From Solirubrobacter pauli (GTDB lineage: Bacteria > Actinomycetota > Thermoleophilia > Solirubrobacterales > Solirubrobacteraceae): a stretch of 64,000 nt of DNA. A program made the position numbers and the translations under genes. This document shows positions 22,695 to 30,483 of this stretch, piece by piece. Each line of letters starts with the position of its first letter. The stretch's first letter is position 1. The stretch is from positions 2,341,426 to 2,405,425 of the forward strand of contig NZ_RBIL01000001.1 in the NCBI RefSeq assembly GCF_003633755.1, given 5' to 3'. Under the pieces are notes generated by a model. That model worked only from the letters and a program-made list of their open reading frames with translations, searched no databases and was not told the DNA's origin.

Positions 22695-23200
22695 CCACGG
22701 TCCTCGAGGCCGAGCTGCTCGTCCACCTGGACCAGCAGATCAACTCCGCTCGCCAGCTGCTCAAGCTCGTCCTCGCCCAAGGTGGCGCGATCCGCGAGCG
22801 CGATACCGAGGCCGTCCTGGCCCGGCTCGCCGACATCCAGTCGGAGATGGTCCGTCGCAACGGCCTCGAGCAGGAGCGCACCAGCCTGCTCCAGCGGGCC
22901 GGCGTCGCGCTCGGCATGCCCGCCACGAACGTCACGCTCGAGCGCCTCTGCAGCCTCATCACCCCCGGCGCCGCGTCCGCGGCGATGCAACGATCCGCCG
23001 AGCTGCGTGGTCTGCTCGCCGAGATCGCCCGCGAGCACGGCATCAACCGTGCCCTGATGCGCCAGGAGCTGACGTTCCTGTCGCACCTCACCCGCCTGAT
23101 CGGCCAAGAGGCCGAGCCGGGCTACAGCCCTCCCAACGGCGCACGCCCCAACGCCGCACCAGCGCCCTCCACCTACCGCGCACTGGACCTCCAGGCCTAA
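22691..23200 (+). CDS. flgN: Flagellar export chaperone FlgN
   Basis: Product is 169 residues, largely helical, with LEAELLVHLDQQINSARQLL at the start and the conserved pattern GAIRERDTEAVLARLADIQ, matching FlgN, the chaperone for FlgK and FlgL. The last 25 residues are Pro/Ala-rich and probably disordered. GTG start at 22691 overlaps flgJ; flgK and flgL follow directly, which supports the assignment. Confidence 0.87.
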   Translation: MTTVLEAELLVHLDQQINSARQLLKLVLAQGGAIRERDTEAVLARLADIQSEMVRRNGLEQERTSLLQRAGVALGMPATNVTLERLCSLITPGAASAAMQRSAELRGLLAEIAREHGINRALMRQELTFLSHLTRLIGQEAEPGYSPPNGARPNAAPAPSTYRALDLQA

Positions 23201-23216
23201 CCCCACCTGATCCCTC

Positions 23217-24566
23217 ATGCCCGTCTCCTCCTTCTTCGGCATGCAGACCTCGCTGCGTGGCCTTCTGGCCCACCAGCGCATGCTCGACACCACCGGCCAC
23301 AACATCGCGAACGCGTCGACGCAGGGCTACTCCCGCCAGGAGGCCACCCTGCAGGCGTCGCGGGCCGTGCAGCTGACGCTGACCAACAACGTCAACACGG
23401 TCGGCGCGCAGCTCGGCGCCGGCGTCGACGTCACCGGCTTCCGCCGCATCCGCGACCAGTTCCTGGACTCCCAGTACCGGGCGCAGAACACGAACGTCAA
23501 CGAGTGGAACGCGAAGGCTGATGCCCTCGACACGGCCGAGCTCTCGCTCGCGGAGCCGGGCGAGAACGGCATCAACCAGCAGCTCGCCAACTTCTGGAAC
23601 GCGTGGTCGGACCTCGCCGGCGCCGCCAACGACAACTCGGCCAAGCAGTCGCTGGTCCAGAAGTCGAACGGCCTCGCCGACTCGATCCAGTCCGTGCGCG
23701 CGCAGATGGTCGCCGCGCAGGAGCGCGCCCAGGGCCAGTACGCCGCGATCACCGGTCCGGGCGGCGAGGTCGAGAAGGTCGCGACCGAGCTCGCGGACCT
23801 CAACAAGGTGATCTCGCAGGCGATGATGGTCGGCGAGTCCCCCAACGACCTGCTCGACCGCCGCGACCTGCTGATCGACAAGCTGTCCGGCTACGGCCAG
23901 GTGTCGGTCGAGAACCTCGACAGCGGCTCCATGAACATCTCGTTCGTCGACCGCACGAACGGCACCGCGCACCCGATCGTCACCGACCGCACCGCGACCT
24001 GGTCCGGCCCGCCGATCGGCGACTGGAACCCGGGCGGCGAGATGGGCGGCCTGCTGGCCACCGGCAAGACGCCCGGCGGCATGATCGCCGGCTACCTGAA
24101 CCAGATCGACACGATCACCTCCTCGCTCGTGAGCGCCGTCAACGCGGCCTACGGCGGCGAGTTCTTCAGCGTCGGCACGCCCGCGGGCGCGACCGTCAAG
24201 GTCGCCGACGCGCTGCAGGCCAACCCCTCTTCGGTCACGGCCGGCAGCGGCGCGGCCGGTTCCAACGACCTCGCCCTCAAGATCTCGCAGCTGCGCGGCA
24301 GCGCGGCGATCGACGGCGAGTACAAGGTCTTCGTCGCCAAGGTCGGCGGCGATCTGAACGAGGCCCAGCGGATGCAGGGCAACGCGCAGATCCTCACCGA
24401 CTCGGTCGAGAACCGCCGCCAGAGCGTCTCGGGCGTCTCCATGGACGAGGAGATGTCGAACCTCGTCCGCTTCCAGCGCGCCTACCAGGCGTCGGCGCGC
24501 GCCATGTCAACGATGGACGAGATGCTCGACGTCCTGATCAACCGCACCGGAAAGGTCGGCCTCTGA
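23217..24566 (+). CDS. flgK: Flagellar hook-associated protein 1 FlgK
   Basis: Product is 449 residues, the first hook-filament junction protein. The N-terminus has GHNIANASTQGYSRQEATL, the classic FlgK motif, then DQFLDSQYRAQN and NFWNAWSDLA. The C-terminus ends in SNLVRFQRAYQASARAMSTM, the D0 helix. It is shorter than the 550-residue Salmonella protein, mainly in the middle domains. It is preceded by flgN and its stop overlaps the flgL start (TGATG). Confidence 0.95.
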   Translation: MPVSSFFGMQTSLRGLLAHQRMLDTTGHNIANASTQGYSRQEATLQASRAVQLTLTNNVNTVGAQLGAGVDVTGFRRIRDQFLDSQYRAQNTNVNEWNAKADALDTAELSLAEPGENGINQQLANFWNAWSDLAGAANDNSAKQSLVQKSNGLADSIQSVRAQMVAAQERAQGQYAAITGPGGEVEKVATELADLNKVISQAMMVGESPNDLLDRRDLLIDKLSGYGQVSVENLDSGSMNISFVDRTNGTAHPIVTDRTATWSGPPIGDWNPGGEMGGLLATGKTPGGMIAGYLNQIDTITSSLVSAVNAAYGGEFFSVGTPAGATVKVADALQANPSSVTAGSGAAGSNDLALKISQLRGSAAIDGEYKVFVAKVGGDLNEAQRMQGNAQILTDSVENRRQSVSGVSMDEEMSNLVRFQRAYQASARAMSTMDEMLDVLINRTGKVGL

Positions 24567-25477
24567 TGCGCGTCACGACTTCGATGATCCAGCGCAACGT
24601 CCTCGCTGATCTCAACACGCTGTCCGAGAAGATGGCGAAAACGCAGGCGAAGGCCTCGTCGCAGAAGGAGATCACGAGACCGTCGGACGACCCGTTCAAC
24701 GCGGCCCGCGCGATGGGCCTGCGCCAGACGCGCGACGCGAACGACCAGTACAAGCGCAACATCAACGACGCGCAGGGCTGGCAGGACGCGACCGAGTCCT
24801 CGCTGGGCGCGATGACCGACTACGTCACGCGCGCCAACACGCTGGTGCTGCAGGGCGCGACCGACACGGCCGACGCCGAGTCGCGGCTCGCGATCGCCGC
24901 GGAGATCGACCAGATCATCCAGGGCCTGAAGGAGACCGCCAACGCCACCTACGGTGACAGCTACCTGATGGCCGGCACCGCCACCAACGTCGCGCCCTAC
25001 AAGCTCGGCCCCGACGACACCTTCCAGGGCAACGAGGCCGGCTTCGACCCCGCCATCCCGGGCGTCGTGCGCGAGATCGGCCCGGGCGTGACCATGACGA
25101 TCAACCTCGTCGGCCGCGAGATCCTGGGCGACGGTGGCGCCGACGGCAAGCTGCTGAGCGCGCTGCGCCAGATCTCCACGAACTTGAAGGCCAACGACAG
25201 CGCCGCGCTGCAGACCGACACCGGCGTGCTGAAGGCCCAGCAGGACGCGCTGCTCAACGTGCGCGCCCGCAACGGCTCGATGACGAACCGGCTGATGGCC
25301 GCCCAGACGCGCCTGGACCAGATCCAGGGCGCCGTGACGGAGCAGCTCTCGAACACCGAGGACGCCGACTTCGCCAAGACGATGATCGACTTCAACTCGC
25401 AGTCGGCCGCCTACCAGGCCTCGCTGCGCGCCGGCGCGAACATCGTGCAGTCGTCGCTCATGGATTTCCTCCGCTAG
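24566..25477 (+). CDS. flgL: Flagellar hook-associated protein 3 FlgL
   Basis: Product is 303 residues, the second hook-filament junction protein. It starts MRVTTSMIQRNVLADLNTL, followed by KEITRPSDDPFNAARAMGLR, a motif shared by FlgL and flagellins. The C-terminus has RLDQIQGAVTEQLSNTEDAD and AYQASLRAGANIVQSSLMDFL. Its location right after flgK and absence of a flagellin variable domain point to FlgL rather than flagellin. Confidence 0.92.
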   Translation: MRVTTSMIQRNVLADLNTLSEKMAKTQAKASSQKEITRPSDDPFNAARAMGLRQTRDANDQYKRNINDAQGWQDATESSLGAMTDYVTRANTLVLQGATDTADAESRLAIAAEIDQIIQGLKETANATYGDSYLMAGTATNVAPYKLGPDDTFQGNEAGFDPAIPGVVREIGPGVTMTINLVGREILGDGGADGKLLSALRQISTNLKANDSAALQTDTGVLKAQQDALLNVRARNGSMTNRLMAAQTRLDQIQGAVTEQLSNTEDADFAKTMIDFNSQSAAYQASLRAGANIVQSSLMDFLR

Positions 25478-25485
25478 GCCGATAA
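25458..25485 (+). promoter_or_regulatory. Candidate FliA-type promoter of fliW-csrA
   Basis: TCATGG (25458-25463), 14 bases, then a perfect GCCGATAA (25478-25485) overlapping the flgL stop region. It leaves a ~60-base leader ahead of fliW. Confidence 0.6.
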
Positions 25486-25550
25486 GGCCCTAGAAGCGAT
25501 CCGTTTCACCTCCCTCCCTCCGTTCCCTCCTCCAGGACCTCTCTTCGCCC

Positions 25551-25988
25551 ATGAGCATCACCATCGATTCCTCGCGCTTCGGCACGCTCGAGATCGCGTC
25601 CGAGGACGTCATCGAGTTCCCGACGGGCCTGATCGGCCTCGGCGGCACGTCCTACGCCCTCGTCGCCCCGTCCGAGGACGGCGCGTTCTGCTGGCTGCAC
25701 TCGCTCGAGGACGCCGACCTGGCGCTGCCGGTCGCCAACCCGTGGCACTTCTTCAGCGACTACGCGGTCGACCTGTCCGACGAGGCCGCCAAGCCGATCA
25801 CGGCCGACCCCGCCGACGTCGCCGTCTGGGTGACCGTCCGCGCCGGCGCCGAGCTCTCGGACTTCTACGCGAACCTGCGCGCCCCGATCCTCGTCGCCGA
25901 GGGCAAGGGCCACCAGATCATCAACGAGGCCGCCGACGCTCCCGTCCGCGCCCCGCTCTTCCCGGCCGCCGTGGCCGCCGCGGCGTAA
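25551..25988 (+). CDS. fliW: Flagellar assembly factor FliW
   Basis: Product is 145 residues. It has the FliW pattern: DVIEFPTGLIGLGGTSYALV near the start, FCWLHSLEDADLALPVANP, and a VWVTVRAGAELSDFYANLRAPI section. In Bacillus and Campylobacter FliW binds both flagellin and CsrA and relieves CsrA repression of flagellin translation. csrA follows after 44 bases, so the partner switch is present. It probably has its own FliA-type promoter. Confidence 0.93.
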   Translation: MSITIDSSRFGTLEIASEDVIEFPTGLIGLGGTSYALVAPSEDGAFCWLHSLEDADLALPVANPWHFFSDYAVDLSDEAAKPITADPADVAVWVTVRAGAELSDFYANLRAPILVAEGKGHQIINEAADAPVRAPLFPAAVAAAA

Positions 25989-26032
25989 GCCGCACTTCCA
26001 ACCCACCCGCAGCGTAAATCCAAGGAGGAACC

Positions 26033-26251
26033 ATGCTGCTCATCACCCGCCGTGTCGGCGAGAAGATCATGGTCGGCGACGACGTCGTCGTGCACGTCAT
26101 GGAGATCGTCGGCAACACCGTCCGCGTGGGCATCGAAGCCCCGCGCAGCACGCCGGTCTACCGCGAGGAGATCTGGCACGCCGTCCGTGACGAGAACCGC
26201 GCCGCGGCCCACGCCGCTCCGGTCGAGTTCCCCTCGCCCGCGAAGGCGTAG
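26033..26251 (+). CDS. csrA: Carbon storage regulator CsrA
   Basis: Product is 72 residues, an RNA-binding translational regulator. MLLITRRVGEKIMVGDDV and VRVGIEAPRSTPVYREEI are diagnostic; the Arg in GIEAPRS is the RNA-contacting residue of this family. AGGAGG lies five bases upstream of the ATG. Paired with fliW, it should control a flagellin message, but none is in this window. The C-terminal 15 residues are Ala/Pro-rich. Confidence 0.95.
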   Translation: MLLITRRVGEKIMVGDDVVVHVMEIVGNTVRVGIEAPRSTPVYREEIWHAVRDENRAAAHAAPVEFPSPAKA

Positions 26252-26308
26252 ACCGCACGAACATCGGCCGTACCGCTAGGCGCCGCCGATCCGGGGTACG
26301 GTCTTGGA

Positions 26309-26980
26309 ATGAACTTGTCCAAGACCGCCCGCAACCTCGCGGTTGCCGACATCGCCCTGGCGTTCGCGCGTGATCGCCTCGCGGCGAAGCTGCCGGGCGT
26401 CGAGCCGCGCAAGAAGAAGCGCTCGGGCGCCAAGAAGCTCCTGCTGGGCGGCGGCGTGGCCGCCGCCGTCGCAGCGCTGCTCTTCAAGCGCGAGTCCGTC
26501 AAGGGCCTCCTCCCCGGCGGCTCCGGCGACAGCGCCCCGCCCGCCGAGCCCGGCGGCTACACGCCGCCCCCGGTCTCCAACTACGACGCCTCCGGTCCGG
26601 TCGCGAACACCGCGACCGCCGTGCCCGTCCCGCCCGCCTACGAGGAGCCGGCGATCGACGAGGCCGCCGAGGAAGCCGCCGCCGCGGCCGAGGCCGCCAA
26701 CATCGGCGGCACCGTCTCCGACTACGCGGGCCCCGAGGGCGAGACCGCCGATGACGCGTTCGCGCCGCTGGCCGAGGCCGGCGAGGGCGAGGCCGAGGGC
26801 CAGGAGCAGACCGAGGACGAGCTGCGCGAGGCCGCGGAGCCGTTCGACGGCCGCAGCCCCGAGGAAGCGCAGCTCGACGAGGCGATCGAGGCCACCGAGA
26901 ACGCCGAGCAGATCGAGCCGGTCAAGCCGGCCGACGACTCCGAGTGGAACACGTGGTCCGGGCGGTCCACGAACCCGTAA
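26309..26980 (+). CDS. Unknown single-pass membrane protein with acidic tail
   Basis: Product is 223 residues; I do not recognise a family. A basic N-terminus (about 20-43, EPRKKKRSGAKK) leads into one transmembrane segment at ~43-59 (LLLGGGVAAAVAALLF). The remaining ~160 residues are low complexity, rich in Ala, Glu and Pro with a strongly acidic second half, and probably disordered. The positive-inside rule would place the acidic tail outside if the segment spans the membrane. It ends seven bases before uvsE and may be co-transcribed with it. Confidence 0.6.
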   Translation: MNLSKTARNLAVADIALAFARDRLAAKLPGVEPRKKKRSGAKKLLLGGGVAAAVAALLFKRESVKGLLPGGSGDSAPPAEPGGYTPPPVSNYDASGPVANTATAVPVPPAYEEPAIDEAAEEAAAAAEAANIGGTVSDYAGPEGETADDAFAPLAEAGEGEAEGQEQTEDELREAAEPFDGRSPEEAQLDEAIEATENAEQIEPVKPADDSEWNTWSGRSTNP

Positions 26981-26987
26981 GGGTTCA

Positions 26988-27926
26988 GTGCGCCTCGGTT
27001 TCGCGGTAAAGGTCCTCGGTGAAGGCGGACTGCCCAGCAGCGATGCACGCCGCTGGCAGTCCGGCCCTCACCTGCGGCAGTCCCTGGAGTACCTGACCGC
27101 GGTCCTGGAGTACCTGGGCCGCCACGAGATCCGGATGTACCGGATGACCTCGGACCTGGCGCCCTACGCGACGCACCCGGACCTGCCGCAGTTCCACACC
27201 CAGGTCGAGGAGTGCGCCGAAGCGCTCGCGCGGGTGGGCGCGCTCGCGCGGGAGCTGGACATCCGGCTCTCCAGCCACCCCGGCCAGTACATCGTCCTCA
27301 ACTCGGAGAACGAGAAGGTCGTGGCCGGGGCCGTCCGCGACCTCGAGGTCCAGGCCGCGCTGCTGGACGCGATGGGCTGCGGGCCGGAGGCGGTCGTCGT
27401 GCTGCACGTCGGCAGTGCGCAGGGCGACGGGCTCGGGCGCTTCGAGGCCGGGTTCGAGCGCCTGTCGCAGCGTGCGCAGGCGCGCCTGGTGATCGAGAAC
27501 GACGACCGCACGTTCGGCCTCAACGACGTGCTCGAGCTGCACCGGCGCACGGGCGCGCGCGTCGTCTGGGACATCCTGCACCACCACTGCAACGACCCCG
27601 ACGGCATCCCGGACCGCGAGGCGCTGGAGCTCGCGCTCGCCACCTGGCCGGACGACGTCGTGCCCAAGATCCACTACTCCACGCCCAAGACGGCGATGGA
27701 GGAGCGCAAGAAGAAGGTCGGGCGCAAGACCGTGACCGAGTGGGTGCTGCCGCAGCTGCGCGCCCACGCGGACATGATCGACCCGATCGCGTTCGCCCAG
27801 TTCCTGCGCGAGACCGCGGCGGGGCTGGAGTTCGACGTGATGCTGGAGGCCAAGGGCAAGGACCTCGCCCTTTTACGTCTTCGTGAGCAAGTCGAGCGGG
27901 AGATGGCCAAGCCGCAGCGAACTTAA
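26988..27926 (+). CDS. uvsE: UV damage repair endonuclease UvsE/UvdE
   Basis: Product is 312 residues, a TIM-barrel, metal-dependent endonuclease that nicks DNA 5' of UV photoproducts. The N-terminus VRLGFAVKVLG is the first barrel strand; YRMTSDLAPYATHPDL, LSSHPGQYIVLNS, VVLHVGSAQGD, LVIENDDRTFGLNDVLEL and VVWDILHHHCNDP contain the conserved His, Asp and Glu metal ligands; KIHYSTPK is the last motif. GTG at 26988 is chosen because the family begins with an RLGY/F motif and the upstream frame is a shadow of the previous gene. Confidence 0.92.
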   Translation: MRLGFAVKVLGEGGLPSSDARRWQSGPHLRQSLEYLTAVLEYLGRHEIRMYRMTSDLAPYATHPDLPQFHTQVEECAEALARVGALARELDIRLSSHPGQYIVLNSENEKVVAGAVRDLEVQAALLDAMGCGPEAVVVLHVGSAQGDGLGRFEAGFERLSQRAQARLVIENDDRTFGLNDVLELHRRTGARVVWDILHHHCNDPDGIPDREALELALATWPDDVVPKIHYSTPKTAMEERKKKVGRKTVTEWVLPQLRAHADMIDPIAFAQFLRETAAGLEFDVMLEAKGKDLALLRLREQVEREMAKPQRT

Positions 27927-27967
27927 CGCGAGCCCGTGCCCGGATCGGCCACAATACGTCCCAGTTC

Positions 27968-29491
27968 ATGAGCACGCTCGTGGGCATGCAGCTCAGCGGC
28001 CGGTACCGGCTCGACGCCCAGATCGGCGCGGGAGGGATGTCGACGGTCTATCGGGCCTTCGACCAGAACCTGGAGCGTCGCGTCGCGATCAAGCTCCTGC
28101 ACCGGGAAATGCAGGGTGACTCCGACCAGCTCGAGCGCTTCCGGCGCGAGGCGCGCGCGGTCGCGCAGCTCTCGCACCCGCACGTCGTCGGCGTGATCGA
28201 CACGGGCGAGGACGACAACCGCCCGTACATCGTCTTCGAGTACGTCGAGGGCGAGACGCTCAAGGACCGCATCCGCCGCCTCGGCCGGCTGCCCGTCGAC
28301 GAGTCGTTGGCGTACGCGATCGAGATCGCCCGCGCGCTCGGCTCGGCGCACGCGCACGACATCGTGCACCGCGACGTCAAGCCCCAGAACGTGCTGCTCG
28401 ACCCCGAGGGCTCGGCGAAGGTCACCGACTTCGGGATCGCGCGCTCGCTGCGCGACGACGGGCTCACCGCCGACGGCCGCGTGCTCGGCACGACGGACTA
28501 CGTCTCGCCCGAGCAGGCGCTCGGCCACGACGTCGACGGCCAGTCCGACATCTACTCGCTCGGCGTCGTGCTGTTCGAGATGCTCACGGGCGACGTCCCG
28601 TTCCACGGCGAGAACCAGATCGCGGTGGCGATGAAGCACGTCCGCGAGGACCTGCCGGACATCCAGGTGCTGCGCCCCGATGTCTCCGCGACCACCGCCG
28701 CGGTGCTGGACCGGATGACGGACAAGGACCTCTCGCACCGCTACCCCGACGTGCCGGCGCTGATCGCCGACCTCGAGGACGCGCTGGCGATCGAGGCGGC
28801 CCGGTCGGGCACGTCGACCGGGGAGGCGACCGCGGTCATCCGCACGCTGCCGGCGCGGACGCAGCGGCGCCTGCCGTTCCGCATGCGCCACTCGATCCCG
28901 CTGCTCGCCGTGCTGGCGCTGGTGGGCGTGGCCGTGACCATCATCGTGATCGTCGCCGGCGACGTCCCCGAGCGCGTGGTCGACCGTGGCACCGGCGCGG
29001 GCCGCGTCGAGTCGACCCCGCAGGGCACGCGGACCGTGTCGGTCCCGCGCGGCTCCGCGCAGGACTACGACCCGCTCGGTGACGAGGAGGAGCACGGCGA
29101 GGAGGCCAACCGCGTCGTGGACCGCGACGACGGCACGAGCTGGACGACCGAGACGTACGAGGCCGGCATCGAGGGCGCGGGCAAGGAGGGCGTCGGCATC
29201 TACGTCGACGCCCGGCCCGAGGTCGAGGCGGTCCAGATCCAGGTCAAGACGCCCAAGCCCGGCTTCAAGGCGACGATCTACGCGGCCCCGGCCGGCCCGG
29301 TGCCCAAGTCCGTGCCGGAGGGCTGGACCAAGGTCGGCGGCGGCACGGTCAAGGACAAGGACCAGCGCTTCAAGCTCGACACCGGCGGCGAGTCGTTCCG
29401 CTACTACCTGGTCTGGATCACGGACCTCGGTGACGCGGACAGCGCCGCGATCTCCGAGATCCGCCTGTTCCAAGAAGTCCCGCGTCGCTAG
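27968..29491 (+). CDS. Membrane Ser/Thr protein kinase with discoidin-like outer domain
   Basis: Product is 507 residues. The kinase domain spans ~1-275: GAGGMSTVYRAFD glycine loop, AIKLL with the catalytic Lys, HRDVKPQNVLLD catalytic loop, and DFGIARS. A transmembrane segment lies at ~305-325 (LLAVLALVGVAVTIIVIV). The outer domain (~345-507) has NRVVDRDDGTSWTTETY and ends in a beta-rich part typical of F5/8-type C (discoidin-like) sugar-binding folds. Its ligand is unknown; wall glycan is a reasonable guess. The 3' end overlaps the convergent ddl gene by four bases. Confidence 0.88.
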   Translation: MSTLVGMQLSGRYRLDAQIGAGGMSTVYRAFDQNLERRVAIKLLHREMQGDSDQLERFRREARAVAQLSHPHVVGVIDTGEDDNRPYIVFEYVEGETLKDRIRRLGRLPVDESLAYAIEIARALGSAHAHDIVHRDVKPQNVLLDPEGSAKVTDFGIARSLRDDGLTADGRVLGTTDYVSPEQALGHDVDGQSDIYSLGVVLFEMLTGDVPFHGENQIAVAMKHVREDLPDIQVLRPDVSATTAAVLDRMTDKDLSHRYPDVPALIADLEDALAIEAARSGTSTGEATAVIRTLPARTQRRLPFRMRHSIPLLAVLALVGVAVTIIVIVAGDVPERVVDRGTGAGRVESTPQGTRTVSVPRGSAQDYDPLGDEEEHGEEANRVVDRDDGTSWTTETYEAGIEGAGKEGVGIYVDARPEVEAVQIQVKTPKPGFKATIYAAPAGPVPKSVPEGWTKVGGGTVKDKDQRFKLDTGGESFRYYLVWITDLGDADSAAISEIRLFQEVPRR

Positions 29492-30483
29492 AAGGCGACC
29501 GAGCGCTCGGCGTTGAAGCGCTCGACGGCGAGCGCGACGAGCCGGTCGCACAGCTGCGGGAGCGGCAGCCCCGAGTGCTCCCAGAGCTTCGGGTAGACGC
29601 TCGTGCGCGTGAAGCCGGGAAGCGTGTTGAGCTCGTTGACGAGCACGCGGTGGCCGTCCTCGACGAAGAAGTCCACGCGGGCGAGCCCGGAGCAGCCGAC
29701 GCGCACGAACGTGTCGACCGCGAGCCGGCGCACGTCCTCGATCACGCGGTCGTCGAGGCGGGCGGGAACCACGAGCTCCATGCCGCCGTCGGTGTACTTA
29801 GCCTCGTAGTCGTACCAGTCGGCGCCGCCCGTCAGGACGATCTCGCCGGGCACGGACGCCTCGACCGCCGTGCCGAAGCCGAGCACGGAGCACTCGACCT
29901 CCAGCCCGGGCGAGAAGCCCTCGACGATCACGAGGCTGTCGTGGGCGAACGCGCCGTCCAGCGCCGGGCCGAGCTCCGCCTCCGAGGACGCCTTGGCGAT
30001 GCCGACCGAGGAACCCAGCCGCGCGGGCTTGACGAACACCGGGGTGCCGAGCACGGCCAGCTCGCGCAGGACCGCCTCGGGCTCGGTGCGCCAGCGCGCC
30101 AGGTGCACGCCCGCGTACGGCACCTGCGGCACGTCCGCGGCGGCGAGCACCTCCTTGAAGACGATCTTGTCCATGCACAGCGAGGACGCGAGGACGCCCG
30201 CGCCGACGTAGGGCACGTCGAGGAGCTCCAGCAGGCCCTGGAGGGTCCCGTCCTCGCCGAACGGGCCATGGAGGACCGGGAAGACGACGTCGGCGCCGAG
30301 CAGGCCGCCGCCGGGCGTCAGCGCCAGCACCTCGTCGCCGTGGCGCCAGGTGCCGTCGCGCTCGATCAGGACGTCGACGACCTCATGCCCCGCTTCGGCG
30401 ACGCCCTCGCGGACGGCGGCGGCGGAGTTCAGGGAGACGTCGTGCTCGGAGGAGCGACCGCCGGCTAAGACCGCGACCTTCAC
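29488..30483 (-). CDS. ddl: D-alanine--D-alanine ligase
   Basis: Product is 331 residues, an ATP-grasp ligase making D-Ala-D-Ala for peptidoglycan precursors. AGGRSSEHDVSLNSA is the N-terminal substrate-binding motif, FPVLHGPFGEDGTLQG the next. VFVKPARLGSSVGIAK contacts ATP; WYDYEAKYTDGGMELVVPA is the omega-loop region with the Tyr typical of D-Ala specificity; RVDFFVEDG and VNELNTLPGFT hold metal ligands. GTG at 30483 overlaps the pknB stop by four bases, placing it in the cell-wall kinase operon. A second ligase is at 63268. Confidence 0.94.
   Translation of the reverse strand: MKVAVLAGGRSSEHDVSLNSAAAVREGVAEAGHEVVDVLIERDGTWRHGDEVLALTPGGGLLGADVVFPVLHGPFGEDGTLQGLLELLDVPYVGAGVLASSLCMDKIVFKEVLAAADVPQVPYAGVHLARWRTEPEAVLRELAVLGTPVFVKPARLGSSVGIAKASSEAELGPALDGAFAHDSLVIVEGFSPGLEVECSVLGFGTAVEASVPGEIVLTGGADWYDYEAKYTDGGMELVVPARLDDRVIEDVRRLAVDTFVRVGCSGLARVDFFVEDGHRVLVNELNTLPGFTRTSVYPKLWEHSGLPLPQLCDRLVALAVERFNAERSVAF

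Noticed and set aside
26285-26292. GCCGATCC upstream of the gene at 26309 as another FliA -10
   Set aside because: No TnAA-like -35 at 14-16 bases upstream (the position reads CGGCCG), and the gene is not flagellar.
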